Under the pieces are notes generated by a model. The model saw nothing but the letters and a program-made list of their open reading frames with translations. It ran no database searches and was not told the DNA's origin. A stretch of DNA of 6,625 bases. It comes from an uncultured Lachnospiraceae bacterium (lineage in GTDB: Bacteria; Bacillota_A; Clostridia; Lachnospirales; Lachnospiraceae). Positions 1 to 5,850 of this stretch are shown piece after piece. Both the position numbers and the translations under genes were made by a program. The stretch spans positions 1-6,625 of the forward strand of contig CADBME010000265.1 in the NCBI GenBank assembly GCA_902795715.1, read 5' to 3'. Within the stretch, counting starts at the first letter, position 1. The number at the start of each line of letters is the position of its first letter.

Positions 1-83
1 TACCCAAGTGGCTGAAGGGTCCGCACTCGAAATGCGGTAGGTCGGCGATAACCGGCGCGAGGGTTCAAATCCCTCCATCTCCG
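1..83 (+). tRNA. tRNA-Ser (anticodon CGA), 5' end cut by the window edge
   Basis: Decodes UCG serine codons. The anticodon arm is CCGCA (21-25), loop CTCGAAA (26-32), TGCGG (33-37), giving anticodon CGA at 28-30. A long variable arm follows, about 38-58, typical of a class II tRNA such as serine. The T arm is GAGGG (59-63), loop TTCAAAT (64-70), CCCTC (71-75). The 3' acceptor strand CATCTCC occupies 76-82 with discriminator G at 83. CCA is not encoded (GTTTTG follows). Position 1 corresponds to tRNA position 8, so the seven bases of the 5' acceptor strand lie just outside the window. The fold is complete otherwise. Confidence 0.95.
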
Positions 84-105
84 TTTTGCAAAGGAAAGAG
101 GGTTT

Positions 106-131
106 GGCGGCAGAACAGGTGTTATGCCGCC
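106..131 (+). other. Stem-loop between tRNA-Ser and the GTPase gene
   Basis: A perfect 7-bp inverted repeat, GGCGGCA at 106-112 and TGCCGCC at 125-131, encloses a 12-nt loop. It is followed by an AT-rich stretch (ATTCTCATATTATC) with no real T run. It may act as a weak terminator for the tRNA transcript or as a leader structure of the downstream gene, whose start codon lies 39 bases further on. The stem is certain; the function is not. Confidence 0.5.
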
Positions 132-170
132 ATTCTCATATTATCAGTGATTATAGAATCGAGTGAATGA

Positions 171-3005
171 ATGAAGAATCTGACCGTAGGGATTCTGGCA
201 CATGTTGATGCCGGAAAAACCACTCTGACAGAGGCAATGTTATATAGAAACGGTTCTCTCAGAAAGCTGGGAAGGGTTGACCACAAGGATGCCTTTCTTG
301 ATCATTTTGCCCTGGAGAGAAAGAGGGGAATCACCATCTTTTCCAAACAGGCTGTACTGGAGAGGGGAGACTGCCACATTACTCTGGTAGATACTCCGGG
401 CCATACGGATTTTTCCGGTGAGACGGAGCGAACTCTTCAGATTCTGGATTATGCAGTCCTGGTGATCAGCGGGACAGAAGGAGTTCAGGGTCACACCAAG
501 ACCCTGTGGAATATGCTTTCTGTCTATGGAGTTCCGGTTATCCTCTTTGTAAATAAGATGGACCGGGAGGAGACTGACCATGGCCGGATCCTTGCCATGC
601 TGAAAGAGCAGCTTTCCGATGCCTGTCTGGATTTCGGACAGTCTGGAGCTGATCCAGGGGAAATGGATCCGGATCTCCTGGAAGATCTTGCCATGACGGA
701 TGAAAAAGTTCTGGATTATTACATGGATCAGGGAAAAGTTCCTCAGGCAGAAGTGAGACGACTGGTCAGGGAAAGAAAGGTCTTTCCCTGCTATTTCGGT
801 TCGGCTCTTAAGCTTCAGGGTATTGATGAATTTCTTGATGCCTTTACCGGTCTCATGGAACCGGTTCCTGCCGGCAGGGACTTTGGAGCCAGAGTCTACA
901 AGATCGCCCGGGATGACCGGGGAGAAAGGCTGACATTCCTCAAGGTAACGGGGGGAAGTCTCCGGGTTCGGACCATGCCGGATGGAAAACATAAGATAAA
1001 TCAGATTCGGATTTATTCAGGATCCGGCTATGAAGCGGTTGGGGAAGTGGATGCAGGGACGGTCTGCGCAGTTACCGGTTTGGAGGATTCTTTTGTAGGT
1101 CAGGGTCTGGGTTTTGAGAAAGACCGGAACCGGTCTATGCTGCAGCCGGTACTTCACTATCAGCTTATCCTTCCGGAAGGAAGTGATTCAGCCAGGATGC
1201 TTAGACAGCTTCGGGATCTGGAGGAGGAGGAGCCCCTCCTTCATGTGACATGGGATACTGCTTCAGGACAGATTCATGTACAGCTGATGGGTGATGTTCA
1301 GATTGAGATATTAAAGGCTATGATCCAAGATCGGTTCGGAGTGGATGTCGAATTCGGGCCGGGCAATATTGTTTATAAAGAAACCCTGGTCGGGCCGGTG
1401 ATCGGTGTGGGCCATTATGAGCCTCTACGGCATTATGCCGAGGTTCACGTCCGCCTGGATCCTCTTCCCACCGGGTCGGGTATGGAGTATGCTTCCGAGT
1501 GCAGCGAAGATGTCCTGGACCGAAACTGGCAGAGGCTGATTCTGACACATTTTCAGGAAAAAGATCATCTGGGCGTCCTCACCGGGTCTCCTCTGACGGA
1601 TGTGAAAATGACTTTGACTACCGGAAGGGCTCATCTGAAACATACTGAGGGGGGAGATTTCCGACAGGCCACTTACCGGGCCATCCGCCAGGGCCTGATG
1701 ATGGGAGAGTCCAGACTGCTGGAACCCTGGTATGATTTTCGTCTTGAGGTTCCCGCAGGGGAAACCGGACGGGCTATGACGGATATTCAAAAAAGGTTCG
1801 GTTCATTTTCCGGACCGGAGATGGACCAGTTCGGCCAGACAGCCCTTTTAACCGGAAAGGCTCCGGCTGCCACTATGAACGGATACCAGGTTGAAATGCT
1901 TTCCTATACAAAAGGACAAGGCAGGCTGACACTTACATTTAGAGGCTACGAACCCTGTCACAATGAGGACGAAGTGGTGGAAGAGATTGGCTATGACTGT
2001 GATGGAGACACAGAGAATCCATCTTCTTCGGTTTTTTGTTCCCACGGAGCTGGTTTCCTCGTTCCCTGGGATCAGGTGCCCGACTATATGCATATGAAGG
2101 ACCAGACTGATTCCCTGCCCATGGAAGAAAGAGAGAGACTGACGGCGGATCCGGTTGCCGGTCATCCCGGCAAAAAGACCCGGTCCGGATCTCAGTCAGG
2201 GAGCCCTTCACCTGAAAATGATCCTGCCTTCCGGGCCATCTACGAGCGTGAATTCGGAAAAGGCAGGGCAAAGGATGATCGTTACAGCGGTTTTCGAAGC
2301 CGTCGCAGCGATGTCGGCAGCAAGGAAGCGGAAGCCGGCAGCAGTGGCCGGAAGGGCAGATATGCGCAGGCCGGCAGCAATACACGGGACGGCAGCAAGA
2401 ACCAGAACGATAAAAGGGAGTCGAAACCGGACATAGAGGGCGGAAGGTCCGGCTCCGACAGACAGAAAAAAATCCGGATTCAAAAAAAAGATTACCTTCT
2501 TGTAGATGGCTACAATGTCATATTTGCCTGGGATGAACTGAGGGATCTTGCCCAGGAGAATCTGGACGGAGCCAGGATGAAGCTGGCGGAGATATTATCA
2601 AACTATCAGGGCTTTATAGGCTGTACTGTCATACTGGTCTTTGATGCCTATAAAGTTAAAGGAGGAAAGGGCGAGGTACAGCGATATCATAATATTTATG
2701 TTGTCTATACCAAAGAAGCGGAGACAGCAGATCAGTATATAGAAAAGACAACCCACGAAATCGGGCGCAAACACAATGTCACCGTGGCTACATCGGATGG
2801 AGTAGAGCAGGTAATCGTCATGGGACAGGGGGCCAGACGGATGTCGTCCAGGGATCTCCATGACGAGATCGAGCGGATCGAGACGGAGATCCGAAAGATG
2901 ACGGAAGAGAAAAGGCTCAGTCATAATTACCTGTTTGACCAGATGGATGAAGATATGGCAAAATGGATAGAGAAGGTTCGTTTGGGCCAATCGGTTTTCA
3001 AGTGA
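171..3005 (+). CDS. TetM/EF-G-like translational GTPase fused to a C-terminal YacP/Rae1-type NYN ribonuclease domain
   Basis: A 944-residue two-part protein, predicted cytosolic and ribosome-directed. Residues 1 to about 645 follow the Tet(M)/EF-G layout. GTPase motifs are G1 AHVDAGKT (10-17), G2 RGITI (52-56), G3 DTPGH (74-78, with the catalytic-type His78), G4 NKMD (128-131) and G5-like GSAL (210-213). The domain IV signature PLPTGSGMEY is at 431-440. HGAGFLVPWDQV (625-636) ends this half, in place of the short C-terminal helix of Tet(M), which is about 639 residues long. Residues about 665-770 are a charged, Gly/Ser-rich linker. Residues about 773-910 match YacP/Rae1: VDGYN (D779, N782), VFDA (D825), ETAD (D854), TSD (D876) and GQGARR (885-890), so the acidic NYN active-site residues are all present. 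A short helical tail follows. Start: ATG 171 is the first in-frame ATG and puts the P-loop at the normal distance from the N terminus; the SD is only a weak GAGTGA (161-166). The Tet(M) tip loop YSPVS is absent, so tetracycline resistance should not be assumed. The domain calls are firm; joint A-site cleavage is an inference. Confidence 0.93.
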   Translation: MKNLTVGILAHVDAGKTTLTEAMLYRNGSLRKLGRVDHKDAFLDHFALERKRGITIFSKQAVLERGDCHITLVDTPGHTDFSGETERTLQILDYAVLVISGTEGVQGHTKTLWNMLSVYGVPVILFVNKMDREETDHGRILAMLKEQLSDACLDFGQSGADPGEMDPDLLEDLAMTDEKVLDYYMDQGKVPQAEVRRLVRERKVFPCYFGSALKLQGIDEFLDAFTGLMEPVPAGRDFGARVYKIARDDRGERLTFLKVTGGSLRVRTMPDGKHKINQIRIYSGSGYEAVGEVDAGTVCAVTGLEDSFVGQGLGFEKDRNRSMLQPVLHYQLILPEGSDSARMLRQLRDLEEEEPLLHVTWDTASGQIHVQLMGDVQIEILKAMIQDRFGVDVEFGPGNIVYKETLVGPVIGVGHYEPLRHYAEVHVRLDPLPTGSGMEYASECSEDVLDRNWQRLILTHFQEKDHLGVLTGSPLTDVKMTLTTGRAHLKHTEGGDFRQATYRAIRQGLMMGESRLLEPWYDFRLEVPAGETGRAMTDIQKRFGSFSGPEMDQFGQTALLTGKAPAATMNGYQVEMLSYTKGQGRLTLTFRGYEPCHNEDEVVEEIGYDCDGDTENPSSSVFCSHGAGFLVPWDQVPDYMHMKDQTDSLPMEERERLTADPVAGHPGKKTRSGSQSGSPSPENDPAFRAIYEREFGKGRAKDDRYSGFRSRRSDVGSKEAEAGSSGRKGRYAQAGSNTRDGSKNQNDKRESKPDIEGGRSGSDRQKKIRIQKKDYLLVDGYNVIFAWDELRDLAQENLDGARMKLAEILSNYQGFIGCTVILVFDAYKVKGGKGEVQRYHNIYVVYTKEAETADQYIEKTTHEIGRKHNVTVATSDGVEQVIVMGQGARRMSSRDLHDEIERIETEIRKMTEEKRLSHNYLFDQMDEDMAKWIEKVRLGQSVFK
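2313..2398 (+). repeat. Imperfect GGCAGC repeats encoding the Gly-Ser linker of the fusion protein
   Basis: The hexamer GGCAGC recurs in frame as Gly-Ser codons at about 2316, 2337, 2373 and 2391, giving VGSK, AGSS, AGSN and DGSK at residues 715-743. Spacing is irregular (about 21, 36 and 18 bases), so this is a degenerate, codon-constrained repeat, not a true tandem array. It lies within the predicted flexible linker joining the GTPase and nuclease domains and probably varies in length between strains. Confidence 0.5.
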
Positions 3006-3040
3006 TATTCTATACGGCTCATAAACGGAGCATGAAAAAA

Positions 3041-3046
3041 AGGAGG
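3041..3046 (+). promoter_or_regulatory. Ribosome binding site of the 68-residue ORF
   Basis: AGGAGG lies six bases before ATG 3053. It fixes that ATG as the start, in preference to an in-frame ATG at 2963 that sits inside the preceding gene. Confidence 0.8.
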
Positions 3047-3052
3047 ATCCTT

Positions 3053-3259
3053 ATGGCAGATATTATTCAGGAAACAGAAAGATACGAAAAGAAAATGAAA
3101 AATGCGGAAACCATGACTGACTTGCTTCTGGCCATGTCGGCATGGCAGACATTCGCTGATTCCAGAGGACTTAGCGATGAACAGAGAGCTCCGGTTGACC
3201 GTGCATATATTGAAGCTGAAGGAAGATTGATCCAAACAGTCAGCAAGACACCCTGGTAA
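3053..3259 (+). CDS. Small helical protein of unknown function (68 aa)
   Basis: I do not recognise a family. The product is 68 residues, acidic to neutral, without cysteines, signal peptide or membrane segment. Its composition suggests three helices: about 2-18 (IIQETERYEKKMKN), 20-37 (TMTDLLLAMSAWQTFADS) and 42-62 (DEQRAPVDRAYIEAEGRLI). Start ATG 3053 is chosen because of a perfect AGGAGG six bases upstream; an in-frame ATG at 2963 would overlap the previous gene and lacks such a site. It begins 47 bases after the stop of the GTPase-NYN gene with no terminator between them, so cotranscription is likely, and the terminator at 3342-3391 would end the unit. Good translation signals make it a real gene with fair certainty. 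A partner role for the upstream fusion protein is only a guess from position. Confidence 0.75.
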   Translation: MADIIQETERYEKKMKNAETMTDLLLAMSAWQTFADSRGLSDEQRAPVDRAYIEAEGRLIQTVSKTPW

Positions 3260-3341
3260 AGGGAAACAGTGGTAAACACGGGAAAGTGCAGGACGAGTGC
3301 CCCATAGGATAGACTTGGGAACAGCTGAAGAAGATGAAAAA

Positions 3342-3391
3342 GCCCCGGGCAGGATTGCAAGTTGCAAGACCTGGCCGGGGCAGTTTTTTTT
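3342..3391 (+). terminator. Strong bidirectional intrinsic terminator between convergent genes
   Basis: GCCCCGG (3342-3348) pairs with CCGGGGC (3375-3381), CAGG (3350-3353) with CCTG (3370-3373), and TTGC (3355-3358) with GCAA (3364-3367), with single mismatches or small bulges between them. Eight T residues follow at 3384-3391 for plus-strand transcripts. On the opposite strand the hairpin is followed by TTTTT (complement of the A run 3337-3341), so it can also stop the minus-strand gene, whose TAA stop codon (complement of 3390-3392) overlaps the plus-strand T tract. Confidence 0.9.
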
Positions 3392-4298
3392 ACTGAGGAG
3401 ATCCGGAAAGAATCCAGGGAGCTGGCTTTGCCTCGAAAACTCCCTTATTATTTAACTTGGACATGGAAATCTGAATAACTTCTTCCTGCTCAATATTGTA
3501 TTTTTTGAAAATACGAAGTATGTCAGACAGGATGTTGAGCTCCAGGGTATAGACCACGAACTTCATTTTGGGATTGAGCTTAAGCAGATTACGGACTTCT
3601 TCTTCAAAGAGTTTGGTTGCTACAATAAAAGACAGGGAAGGGATGGGCAGTCCCTTCATGGATTCTTTTGTCGTGTCATTGACTATGCTTACATTGTGAA
3701 GTCCGAACTTTGTCACATTTTCTTCCATGGAATACCGGTCATGGGTGTTGTACTCCACGGCGATAATGTGACCGTCATTTGCAATCACTGCGGATTCTAC
3801 GGCAATGCTTTCGCCGCTGATGATACAGATGGTGTCCTGGTCATCCAGATGGAGCTTGTTGATAATAATGGAGCGAATCTCACTGGCCACATAACGTACA
3901 GAACCCTGGGAGAAGTTGGCGTTCTGGATGCCTCGCTGATAGGAGCGGGAAGCGTTGGTATTGACGATCAGCATGACAGAGGGCTCAGTGATCTCCCGGT
4001 CGATCATATCGGATACTTTTGCGATATTGACATTTCCTTTAGGTTCCAATCCGGTCTTAAACCAGATGTCGCAATTTCCGAGACCGCTTTCCCATAAATT
4101 GAAGAAAAAGCCCGGATGCCCATCATCTATGAATACAAGGACCCGCTTGTGAGACTCGATGGCCGGTATCAGATTCTTTTTCTTTTTACTGATGTCGATC
4201 AGTTTGATTTTCTCTATATCCATACCTGTAATCCGGGTGAAATAATCCAGCCAGGAAAGCATCTGATTGTTTGTGAATGAAGATTTGACCTGATTCAT
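3390..4298 (-). CDS. Diverged CbiE/CbiT-like (precorrin-6Y C5,15-methyltransferase-like) orphan protein
   Basis: A 302-residue predicted soluble protein. Residues about 120-300 line up with CbiT, the cobalamin-pathway C15 methyltransferase/decarboxylase: GIQNANF (123-129), SEIRS (139-143, where CbiT has TK-EVR), a beta strand with AVEYN (180-184, CbiT AIERN), NVTKFGLHNVSIV (194-206), LPIPSLSFI (217-225), TLELN (251-255) and EVIQISMS (273-280). DDGHPGFF (58-65) recalls the GDPGF motif of CbiE, so the N terminus looks like a shrunken CbiE half. The glycine-rich AdoMet motif (DIGAGTGS type) is degraded to CIISGESIAVES (158-169), so catalysis is doubtful. Start: the ATG at 4298 (minus strand) follows AGGAGGG with a five-base gap; the in-frame ATG 15 codons upstream has no such site. 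It is monocistronic and convergent with the preceding genes. No other cobalamin gene is in view. Family placement is from remembered motifs and fairly confident; function is unknown. Confidence 0.8.
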   Translation of the reverse strand: MNQVKSSFTNNQMLSWLDYFTRITGMDIEKIKLIDISKKKKNLIPAIESHKRVLVFIDDGHPGFFFNLWESGLGNCDIWFKTGLEPKGNVNIAKVSDMIDREITEPSVMLIVNTNASRSYQRGIQNANFSQGSVRYVASEIRSIIINKLHLDDQDTICIISGESIAVESAVIANDGHIIAVEYNTHDRYSMEENVTKFGLHNVSIVNDTTKESMKGLPIPSLSFIVATKLFEEEVRNLLKLNPKMKFVVYTLELNILSDILRIFKKYNIEQEEVIQISMSKLNNKGVFEAKPAPWILSGSPQ

Positions 4299-4303
4299 AC
4301 TAT

Positions 4304-4310
4304 CCCTCCT
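4304..4310 (-). promoter_or_regulatory. Ribosome binding site of the CbiT-like gene
   Basis: The complement reads AGGAGGG, five bases before the ATG at 4298. It decides that start over the upstream in-frame ATG at 4343. Confidence 0.8.
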
Positions 4311-4375
4311 TATTAAAAACAAATATGTAAGATAAGAAAACATTCTATTCTGTTTTTAATCATAAATCTGTTTTT

Positions 4376-4404
4376 ATTATAAAAGATTAGAGGATAAAAG
4401 GCAA
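4376..4404 (-). promoter_or_regulatory. Predicted sigma-A-type promoter of the CbiT-like gene
   Basis: On the minus strand TTGCCT (4404-4399) lies 17 bases before a perfect TATAAT (4381-4376). Transcription would start near 4369 and give a leader of about 70 bases rich in A and T. Prediction from consensus match and spacing only. Confidence 0.6.
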
Positions 4405-4445
4405 GAATTCTGTAAGACCTGCTTAGCCGATTGCGGTTTAAAACC

Positions 4446-4474
4446 TTGAATTTTAGTAGGAATAATAGTACAAT
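4446..4474 (+). promoter_or_regulatory. Predicted sigma-A-type promoter of the Rrf2 regulator gene
   Basis: TTGAAT (4446-4451), 17-base spacer, TACAAT (4469-4474). The predicted start near 4481 leaves a leader of about 76 bases before ATG 4557. It faces away from the promoter of the CbiT-like gene, with about 40 bp between the two -35 elements, so one bound regulator could affect both. Confidence 0.6.
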
Positions 4475-4488
4475 AGTTGTGTGTTCAC

Positions 4489-4516
4489 GTAATCTGTAAT
4501 TGTGCAAACTGTAATC
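4489..4516 (+). repeat. GTAAT direct repeats downstream of the Rrf2 promoter (possible operator)
   Basis: GTAATC occurs at 4489-4494 and 4511-4516, and CTGTAAT at 4494-4500 and 4509-4515 (15-base period). They lie just after the predicted transcription start of the Rrf2 gene, a plausible place for autoregulation. They do not match an IscR or CymR site that I can name, and short AT-rich repeats can arise by chance. Confidence 0.25.
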
Positions 4517-4556
4517 ATAGAAAAGAGTTGGGTCAGAAGGGAAGGTTCTGCAATCT

Positions 4557-4994
4557 ATGAAAGTATCAACAAAAGGCCGATATGCTTTAAGACTGATGAT
4601 TGATATAGCGGAGTATGGAAAAGGCGGGAACCCGGTTCGACTGAAGGATGTGGCAGCAAGACAGAAACTTTCCGGTAAGTATCTGGAGCAGATTATAGCC
4701 GTTTTAAATAAAGCCGGTTATGTCCGCAGTATTCGCGGTCCCCAGGGAGGATATCTGCTCTCGAGAAAGCCTTCTGAATATACTGCGGGGATGATTCTCA
4801 GACTTACTGAAGGAAGTCTGGCTCCCATTTCCTGTCTTGAGGATGGCACTGCCTGCGACATGATGGACGATTGTGCCACCATCAAGCTTTGGCGTCTTTT
4901 AAATGATGCCATTAATAATGTGGTGGATTCGGTTACCCTCGAGGATCTGATTGAGTGGCATCGGCCGGCAGCCGGTGATGACTATGTAATTTAA
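4557..4994 (+). CDS. Rrf2-family transcriptional regulator with IscR-like cysteine triad
   Basis: A 145-residue DNA-binding regulator, probably a dimer. The N terminus MKVSTKGRYALRLM is the family hallmark. The winged helix spans about 1-70, with the recognition helix around KLSGKYLEQIIAVLNKAG (37-54) and the wing SIRGPQGGYLLSR (58-70). Three cysteines at 93, 100 and 106 (C-X6-C-X5-C) sit where IscR carries its [2Fe-2S] ligands, so iron-sulfur or redox sensing is likely. Family members control Fe-S biogenesis, cysteine metabolism or nitrosative stress; which applies here cannot be told, and no isc/suf or cysteine genes are in the window. ATG 4557 is the only sensible start and keeps the conserved N terminus; the SD is a loose GAAGG (4541-4545) 11 bases upstream. 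It is divergent from the CbiT-like gene and followed by a separate promoter, so it is probably monocistronic. Family call is very secure; cluster binding is inferred. Confidence 0.93.
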   Translation: MKVSTKGRYALRLMIDIAEYGKGGNPVRLKDVAARQKLSGKYLEQIIAVLNKAGYVRSIRGPQGGYLLSRKPSEYTAGMILRLTEGSLAPISCLEDGTACDMMDDCATIKLWRLLNDAINNVVDSVTLEDLIEWHRPAAGDDYVI

Positions 4995-5001
4995 ATGTAA
5001 T

Positions 5002-5030
5002 TTGACATTTCCTTCTTTATAGGTTAAAGT
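5002..5030 (+). promoter_or_regulatory. Predicted promoter of the PAP2-EutP-like unit
   Basis: A perfect TTGACA at 5002-5007 is followed after 17 bases by TAAAGT (5025-5030), a 4 of 6 match to TATAAT. It begins seven bases after the Rrf2 stop codon. The leader would be about 110 bases long and pyrimidine-rich; I see no terminator between the Rrf2 stop and this site, so some read-through from upstream is possible. Confidence 0.5.
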
Positions 5031-5148
5031 GCTTTTAAGATACAGATAAAGCATACAGTTTATTTCATGTTCCTAATCTTTTCTTTCCATTTTTCTGCAG
5101 GAGAGATAAGGGAACAGCAATTCATTTGGGAGTGAAGGAAGCTTGAAT

Positions 5149-5832
5149 ATGTCATCTTGGAAGGAAACGGCACAAAAGTATCAGTATCCGATTTTTGTAA
5201 TCTACTATACTTTGTATATGCTATCCTTTGGTTTAGTGGAAAAATTACAGCCTGACAGTCTTTATATTATTCATTGTCCGATTGATCAGTATATTCCTTT
5301 TCTGGAATACTTTGTGGTTCCTTATCTTGGATGGTTCCTTTATATTGGCGGGATCGTTTTCTGGCTTTTCCTCTTTGATCGGGAGAACATGTGTCGCCTT
5401 CTCTGGTGTGGAATGATAGGCATGACAATATTTGTCGTGATTTCTGTTTTTCTGCCTAACGGGCTGGATCTCCGTCCGGAAGTCTTTCCCCGGGACAATG
5501 TCTTCACCCGTCTTACGGCCTTTGTGTACCGAATCGATACATCGACCAATGTTTTTCCCAGTATTCATGTGAATAATTCAATCTGTGCATGCACCGCGCT
5601 GGTCACTTCCAAAAAGCTTCGTGATAATAAGGGCATTCAGATCTTTGCAACGGTTTTTGCCATGCTTATTATTCTGTCGACCATGTTTTTGAAGCAGCAC
5701 TCTGTGGTCGATGTAACAGCCGGTATGTTGACGGGAATGGTCAGCTGTGAGGTTTTTTTCGGCGACCATCTGAGGGAATTCAGAGACCGGATTAACTGTT
5801 TTTTATTTGAAATTAAAAAAGCCCTGTATTGA
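5149..5832 (+). CDS. PAP2-superfamily membrane phosphatase
   Basis: A 227-residue integral membrane protein of the phosphatidic acid phosphatase type 2 superfamily, expected to remove phosphate from a lipid phosphate or diphosphate at the membrane. Catalytic motif C2 appears as FPSIH (136-140, His140) and C3 as HSVVD (184-188, His184 and Asp188), the His-Asp pair of the family. Motif C1 is not canonical; LDLRP (106-110, Arg109) is the best candidate. Glycine of the usual PSGH is replaced by Ile, as in the Aur1/sphingolipid-synthase-like branch. About six hydrophobic segments are visible: 13-30, 48-76, 84-103, 140-153, 164-182 and 189-204. The start is ATG 5149, seven bases after AAGGAAG (5135-5141); a TTG two codons upstream sits too close to that site. 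The EutP-like gene follows after 18 bases, implying one transcript. The superfamily is clear; substrate (phosphatidate, undecaprenyl diphosphate or another) is not. Confidence 0.9.
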   Translation: MSSWKETAQKYQYPIFVIYYTLYMLSFGLVEKLQPDSLYIIHCPIDQYIPFLEYFVVPYLGWFLYIGGIVFWLFLFDRENMCRLLWCGMIGMTIFVVISVFLPNGLDLRPEVFPRDNVFTRLTAFVYRIDTSTNVFPSIHVNNSICACTALVTSKKLRDNKGIQIFATVFAMLIILSTMFLKQHSVVDVTAGMLTGMVSCEVFFGDHLREFRDRINCFLFEIKKALY

Positions 5833-5850
5833 TTTTTGTGGAGTAACAAG

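Noticed and set aside
1..170. tRNA-Ser 3' end as an attachment site of an integrated element
   Set aside because: No integrase, no repeated copy of the tRNA 3' end in the window, and the neighbours are ordinary chromosomal genes.
167..208. Overlapping mini-ORF (ATG 167, 13 residues) as a leader peptide
   Set aside because: It starts only four bases before the gene start, without its own SD, and runs into the coding region; most likely chance, since the GAATGAATG string creates two ATGs.
240..992. Open frame of 250 codons on the minus strand
   Set aside because: It lies fully opposite the conserved GTPase domain, has no SD and its product shows no recognisable family; it is a shadow of the real gene, as are the shorter minus-strand frames across 1318-2990.
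171..3005. Calling the gene a tetracycline resistance determinant
   Set aside because: The GTPase half is TetM-like, but the tip loop needed for drug release is not conserved and the protein is 300 residues longer than Tet(M).
2963..3052. Upstream start (ATG 2963) for the small downstream protein
   Set aside because: It would overlap the end of the fusion gene by 43 bases and bypass a perfect AGGAGG six bases before ATG 3053.
3260..3341. Possible small RNA between the small ORF and the terminator
   Set aside because: Only loose GGGAAA-like repeats and no convincing promoter; most simply the 3' untranslated part of the operon transcript.
4299..4343. 15-codon N-terminal extension of the CbiT-like protein (ATG at 4343)
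   Set aside because: The AGGAGGG site sits directly before the inner ATG at 4298, and the extension would be translated from AT-rich leader sequence.
5143..5148. TTG start for the PAP2 gene, and likewise TTG 5836 for the EutP-like gene
   Set aside because: In each case an ATG a few codons downstream has a correctly spaced SD, while the TTG overlaps or abuts that SD.
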